Part shown: positions 60,247-64,000 of the stretch, one piece after another
Layout: every line of letters starts with the position of its first letter
Numbering within the stretch: the stretch's first letter is position 1
Assembly: GCA_002414665.1 (NCBI GenBank)
Contig: DIAF01000027.1
Span: forward strand, 1-64,000
Reading direction: 5' to 3'
DNA length: 64,000 nucleotides
Origin: Halieaceae bacterium UBA5085
GTDB taxonomy: Bacteria; Pseudomonadota; Gammaproteobacteria; Pseudomonadales; Halieaceae
Notes under the pieces: model-generated
Databases searched by the model: none
Seen by the model: only the letters and a program-made list of their open reading frames with translations
What the model was told of the DNA's origin: nothing
Program-made: the position numbers and the translations under genes

Positions 60247-61077
60247 TCACGGCAACCGCAGGCTAACCAGCAGCGGGTTGTGATCAGAGGTCTCCACGGG
60301 GATCACCACCGCGGATGCAGTCTGCAGGCCACGCACCAGGACATGATCCAGCGCGTTGCCGAACACCGTGGTCCGGAGGTCTGGCATGAAGCGCACCGCG
60401 CTCAGGTCGTGCGCCGCCATGAAGTCCTGCAGTGCCTGCATCCGGTTGGTGTTCCAGGTGTTGAGATCGCCGGCGATCAGCACCGGGCCGGTGTGGCGCT
60501 GGATCAGCGCGGAGAGCGCAGCCAACTGCTCCCGGTAGCGCTGCAGGCCGAAGCTGAAGTTTACCGAGTGGATGTTGATCGCCAACAGGCGTTCGTCTCG
60601 ACCCGCCAGGGGGTATTCGGTCACCGATGCCGCCTTGGGGGTTTGCAGCAGGGGTTCGTCGGAGGAAAAGTCGCACTCGAGGCTGGGTGGGTGCCGGCTC
60701 AGGGTGAGCACACCAGTGACGTCGCGGTCATTGCGGTAGCCCGGTGCGAAAGCCAGGAAGCCCGCTTCCGGCACGGTGCTGGGGATGGCGGCGGAGACGG
60801 AGGCCTCCTGCAGGAAAGCCAGCTCGGCGCCGCTGGCGAACAGCTGCAGATCCTCCGCCCAGCCTGGATTGCCCGCCTTCTGTATGTTCCAGCTGAGGAT
60901 ATGGATGTCAGGCCCCAGCGGTACCGCATTCTGCCGCTGCTCTGCACCCAGTCCGGCTGCGCAGTGGGCTATATCCTGTGGTTCCGCTCCGGCCAGGGCA
61001 GCCCGACACAGCAATAGCATGACCACAATACAGCGGGCGACGGCGAGGGTTGCAGGGGCATCAAAGGGGGGTGTCAT
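60247..61077 (-). CDS. Endonuclease/exonuclease/phosphatase (EEP) family protein, exported
   Basis: A 276-residue protein with a probable signal peptide (hydrophobic ARCIVVMLLLCRAALAGA) followed by the EEP fold. Motifs are ILSWNIQKAG, LAFLQEASV, INIHSVNF, IAGDLNTWN, NALDHVLVRG and TSDHNPL, giving the metal Glu and Asp and the catalytic His/Asp. The family includes nucleases and sphingomyelinase-like phosphodiesterases; the substrate cannot be assigned. Located between the desaturase and glutamine synthetase genes, same strand. Confidence 0.88.
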   Translation of the reverse strand: MTPPFDAPATLAVARCIVVMLLLCRAALAGAEPQDIAHCAAGLGAEQRQNAVPLGPDIHILSWNIQKAGNPGWAEDLQLFASGAELAFLQEASVSAAIPSTVPEAGFLAFAPGYRNDRDVTGVLTLSRHPPSLECDFSSDEPLLQTPKAASVTEYPLAGRDERLLAINIHSVNFSFGLQRYREQLAALSALIQRHTGPVLIAGDLNTWNTNRMQALQDFMAAHDLSAVRFMPDLRTTVFGNALDHVLVRGLQTASAVVIPVETSDHNPLLVSLRLP

Positions 61078-61181
61078 GATCGTGAGTATACTGCGCTTTG
61101 GGCAAAAAAGGCGGGTGTCGGCGGAGCCGGGTCAGGTGCAGATCCTTGGACCTGCGGGTGCTGCAAAGGTTCCCGCTGCGC

Positions 61182-62525
61182 TCAGGTGCGCTCCAGGTAG
61201 GACTGATACTCCAGCAGCGAGACCCGACGGCGGAACTCCGCCACTTCCTGCTCCTTGGTGAGAGTGAAGATGCGCTGCATCTCGCCGCCCAGCGAGGCGC
61301 GGATAAAGTCGGAGCTGCGGAAGCGGTCCAGCGCCTCGTGCATGTAGCCGGGCAGCGAGCCGGTTTTCTGGGAGTAGCCGTCGCCGCGAGTGGGGCTGCC
61401 CGGTGAGGCCTGGTTTTCAATGCCGTCCAGCATCGCAGCGAGGATCACGGCCAGCAGCAGGTAGGGGTTGGCGTCGGCACCGGGTACCCGGTGCTCGAGA
61501 CGGCGCGCGGCATGAGAGCCCGCCGGCACTCGAACGGCGACAGTGCGATTCTCATAACCCCAGCTGGGGTAGGTAGGCGCGTGGGTACCCGGCTGAAAGC
61601 GGCGGTAACCGTTGTAGCCGGGGGAAAAAATGATCATGGAGTCGCTCATGTGCTGCAGGCAGCCGGCAATGGCCTGATGCAGCAGCGGGGTGCCGCGCTC
61701 GGTGCCGTCGTCGAATACATTCCGGCCTTCGCCATCCAGCATGCTGACATGCACATGCATGCCATTGCCGGCCTCCTCTTCAAAGGGCTTCGGCATGAAG
61801 CTGGCCACGAGACCGTGCTGGTGCGCGACGCCCTTGATCAGGCGCTTCATCATCAGGATCTGTTTGGCTGCCAGCACCGGGCTGGGTACGTGCTGCATGT
61901 TGATTTCGTATTGTGACGGCGCCGACTCCTTGACCACGCCATCGAAGGGCAGGTCCTGCAACTCGCAGGCAGTGCGGAGGTCTTCCATCATCTGCTGGTG
62001 CTGGTTGAGGACGTCCAGGCCGTACATGTTGCCCCCTATGGGGGAACCGCCGGCCGGGGACGGGCAGGTATGCAGGGGTACCACGTTCTCCCAGCGTACC
62101 AGGCTGAATTCGAGCTCAGCCGCGACTACCGGGGTCCAGCCGGCTTCCTGGAAGCGCGAAACCACCTGCTTCAATACGTGGCGGGGGTCGCCGAGGTAGG
62201 GCATGCCATCGGCATCGAACATCGACAGCATGATCTGCCCGTGTTGCCCACCCGGCGACCAGGGCGTAGGCAGCAGTGAGCCTTCAACGGGGCGACAGAT
62301 ACCGTCGGCATCACCGGATGCGAACACCAGCTCTTCGACATCGCGGCCCCAAATATCCAGGCTCAGTGCGGTTTTGGGCAGCTTCAGCTCCCCGTCGAAG
62401 ATTTTTCCGAGTTTGTGTCTGGGCAGCCACTTGCCGCGCATGATGCCGTTGCAGTCAGGCAGCAGCGCTTCGACGGTGGTGATCTCCGGGTGGGCCCGCA
62501 GGAACCAGTCGGCTTCAAGGGACAT
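61182..62525 (-). CDS. Glutamine synthetase family protein, PuuA/SpuI-like (gamma-glutamylpolyamine synthetase)
   Basis: A 447-residue GS-fold ligase. Family signatures are LEFSLVRWE, YEINMQHVPSPV, GNGMHVHVSML, FSPGYNGYRRFQPG and the C-terminal NPYLLLAVILAAML. The sequence resembles gamma-glutamylputrescine synthetases rather than GlnA: the Tyr-adenylylation loop of GlnA is absent. ATG 62525 is preferred over TTG 62543. Other polyamine genes are not in the window, so the amine substrate is open. A LuxR regulator gene lies 101 bases upstream on the same strand. Confidence 0.88.
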   Translation of the reverse strand: MSLEADWFLRAHPEITTVEALLPDCNGIMRGKWLPRHKLGKIFDGELKLPKTALSLDIWGRDVEELVFASGDADGICRPVEGSLLPTPWSPGGQHGQIMLSMFDADGMPYLGDPRHVLKQVVSRFQEAGWTPVVAAELEFSLVRWENVVPLHTCPSPAGGSPIGGNMYGLDVLNQHQQMMEDLRTACELQDLPFDGVVKESAPSQYEINMQHVPSPVLAAKQILMMKRLIKGVAHQHGLVASFMPKPFEEEAGNGMHVHVSMLDGEGRNVFDDGTERGTPLLHQAIAGCLQHMSDSMIIFSPGYNGYRRFQPGTHAPTYPSWGYENRTVAVRVPAGSHAARRLEHRVPGADANPYLLLAVILAAMLDGIENQASPGSPTRGDGYSQKTGSLPGYMHEALDRFRSSDFIRASLGGEMQRIFTLTKEQEVAEFRRRVSLLEYQSYLERT

Positions 62526-62626
62526 TCGGACACCGCGACTCAATCGTGTAAAGCGGCACTATCGGCAAAGTGGCTCCGTGCTTCAATGACCCACCCGGGG
62601 CAGGGTATCCACTTGCGCTGGCGCGC

Positions 62627-63475
62627 TCACTGAGAAGGTGCCATGTAAATGCGCAGCGGATCGTCGCCCGCGGCCTGTCCGAGACAGGTGAGCGAGTTGA
62701 TGAACAATGAAAACAGGTCAGTCTGTGAGCTCACATCGAGCTTGCGATAGATGCTCTTGCGATGCCGCCGAACCGTCTCCAGGGCGATGCCAAGACGGTC
62801 GGCGGAGGTATCTGTGCCGTAGCCGCGCAGCATTAATTCGAGCACATCCTTCTCGCGCGGTGACAGCATGGAAGCGCCGAAGGTGCGAAAGGCCAGGTCT
62901 ATCTGGTGGTCAATGCCAGGCTGGATCAGGTGGGTAACGGCAAAGTCGTCATGCTCGCTGTGGGTTTTGATCAGTTCGGATATCGGCTCCGCGAGCAGGT
63001 ACAGGGTCTCATACTCCTGTTCGGTGAATGCACCAGTGCGCGGCAGCCGCATCATGCACAGGTTGATCACGTTGCCGGCGCGCAGGCGTGAGAGGTAGAT
63101 GGCCTCATCAACGGTCCCGGTATCGGCATAGTAGTCACGGTAATATTGCGTTTCGCGCAGTTTTCCCGCGGTAATCCGTGACAGTCGATAGAATTTGGAG
63201 CGTGGCTGGTTCATCGACGTCTGGTAGAAGGGGTCTTCCCGGTAGGGGCCTTCGAGGTAAGTGTCTACCTGCGCGCCCAGGGCGTCGGCAGGAATTTCGT
63301 GGTAGAGCACCTGCGGCGGCAGGTCCTTGTGATACAGCCAGATTTGCGGATAGTCGAAGCGGACCTGGCCCTGTATAGCGGCGATCAACGCGGGGAAAAA
63401 AGCGTCTGTGCCAAGCGCGGCAATCGCCTGGGAGAGGTCACGGTTCCACTTGCTCAGTTGTGTTATGTCGGTCAT
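62627..63475 (-). CDS. LuxR-family transcriptional regulator
   Basis: A 282-residue regulator with a C-terminal LuxR/FixJ helix-turn-helix (LSPREKDVLELMLRGYGTDT then IALETVRRHRKSIYRKLDV). The N-terminal 200 residues are of unrecognised sensory type, with no phospho-acceptor pocket and no clear autoinducer-binding signature. ATG 63475 is chosen over a longer Arg-rich unrelated extension. It may control the PuuA-like gene that follows it on the same strand. Confidence 0.87.
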   Translation of the reverse strand: MTDITQLSKWNRDLSQAIAALGTDAFFPALIAAIQGQVRFDYPQIWLYHKDLPPQVLYHEIPADALGAQVDTYLEGPYREDPFYQTSMNQPRSKFYRLSRITAGKLRETQYYRDYYADTGTVDEAIYLSRLRAGNVINLCMMRLPRTGAFTEQEYETLYLLAEPISELIKTHSEHDDFAVTHLIQPGIDHQIDLAFRTFGASMLSPREKDVLELMLRGYGTDTSADRLGIALETVRRHRKSIYRKLDVSSQTDLFSLFINSLTCLGQAAGDDPLRIYMAPSQ

Positions 63476-63618
63476 CGCAGTGGGGTTGCCTGAGTCTGCG
63501 TGTAGTGGCGCATAGTGGGCAGGCTGGAGGGGCTTGTCAAATAGTGAGCGCAGGCGGGCTTGGGCGCGCAGCTGCCAGCGCTCTATACTCCCGCTTACAG
63601 TTGTATCCGGAGTCTTGT

Positions 63619-64000
63619 GTGAACAACCGCAACGTGTCGACATCGCCCGGTTCTGCATCGGCCGTCGTGCCGGCGGCCTTCGTCCACAGCCTGCTGAAAA
63701 CCATGGATCAGGCAGGGCTGGTGCATGGACCTGTACTCGCCGACGCGGGCTTTCCTGTGGATGCCCTGCACCCGTCGCAGGCGGCAGGCAGCGCCACGCC
63801 GTGGCAGTACAGTCGCCTGTGCACAGTGATTTCGCACCAGTTGCGAGACGAAGCCCTTGGCGCGATGCCGGATGCCGTCACGCCCCCGGGCACGCTGCGT
63901 ATGCTGGCGCTGGGCATGCTCGGCGCCGACACGCTGGGCAAGGCCATGCGGCGCGCCATCGCGTTCAACGGCAGCTGCCGCGCGCATCGACGATTGCCAT
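63619..64000 (+). CDS. AraC-family transcriptional regulator (N-terminal part; runs off the window)
   Basis: About 127 residues are visible from GTG 63619, supported by GGAG six bases upstream. The sequence (AFVHSLLKTMDQAGLVHGPV, PGTLRMLALGMLGADTLGKA) matches the arabinose-binding-like N-terminal domain of AraC regulators such as OruR-type proteins; the DNA-binding domain lies beyond the window. It is divergent from the LuxR gene. Effector unknown. Confidence 0.75.
   Translation, partial: MNNRNVSTSPGSASAVVPAAFVHSLLKTMDQAGLVHGPVLADAGFPVDALHPSQAAGSATPWQYSRLCTVISHQLRDEALGAMPDAVTPPGTLRMLALGMLGADTLGKAMRRAIAFNGSCRAHRRLP

Overview
The window is GC-rich, densely coded DNA from a gammaproteobacterium. 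Gene order and protein types fit the Pseudomonadales/Cellvibrionales, and a marine Halieaceae-like organism is my best guess by inference. Supporting points are the Pseudomonas-type class I ribonucleotide reductase (960-aa NrdA with two ATP-cones, NrdB with an Ala/Pro-rich N-terminal extension), the PA2778/PA2779-type pair, and the proA-nadD-rsfS-rlmH-mrdA-rodA-mltB-rlpA-dacA-ybeD-lipB cell-envelope run. I saw no tRNA, rRNA, CRISPR array, insertion sequence or phage gene. No gene-free stretch exceeds 300 bases; the longest, 10448-10738, is the nrdA control region.

Layout. 1-6000: 5' part of fadB, an SLC13-type transporter, a haloalkane-dehalogenase-like hydrolase overlapping a PA2778-type cysteine-peptidase lipoprotein and its PA2779-type partner, then a NUDIX hydrolase. 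6037-14092: nrdAB with a small downstream gene, argD-argF, monothiol glutaredoxin grxD and a DsbA-fold isomerase. 14181-23976: a long rightward cell-wall and NAD operon from proA to lipB. 23951-37092: an eleven-gene divergent accessory cluster. 37104-38946: a RegB/RegA (RoxS/RoxR) redox two-component system. 39127-52546: a seven-gene glycogen operon, malQ-glgB-glgX-glgP-glgC-pgm-glgA. 52570-64000: an RND efflux pair, prfC, glutathione peroxidase, a fatty-acid desaturase with a C-terminal coiled coil, an EEP-family phosphodiesterase, a PuuA-like glutamine synthetase, a LuxR-type regulator and the 5' end of an AraC-type regulator.

The part most likely to be undescribed is 23951-37092. A leftward operon encodes an iron-type alcohol dehydrogenase, a TetR regulator, an acyl-CoA ligase, a TonB-dependent receptor, a RutA-like flavin monooxygenase, a metallo-beta-lactamase-fold hydrolase and a cytochrome P450. 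It diverges from a rightward operon encoding a split B12-dependent acyl-CoA mutase (large and small subunit), its MeaB-type GTPase chaperone and a crotonase. The arrangement looks like a complete route: outer-membrane uptake, oxygenation, hydrolysis, oxidation, CoA activation, carbon-skeleton rearrangement, beta-oxidation. The mutase differs from methylmalonyl-CoA mutase and 2-hydroxyisobutyryl-CoA mutase at the main substrate-defining positions (Leu64, Glu91, Cys188, Asn226), so the substrate is probably a different acyl-CoA. The cluster lies between lipB and regA, and lipA, often found next to lipB, is not in the window.

All functional calls rest on reading motifs and recalled family sequences. 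No alignment or database search was run, and no base composition was computed.
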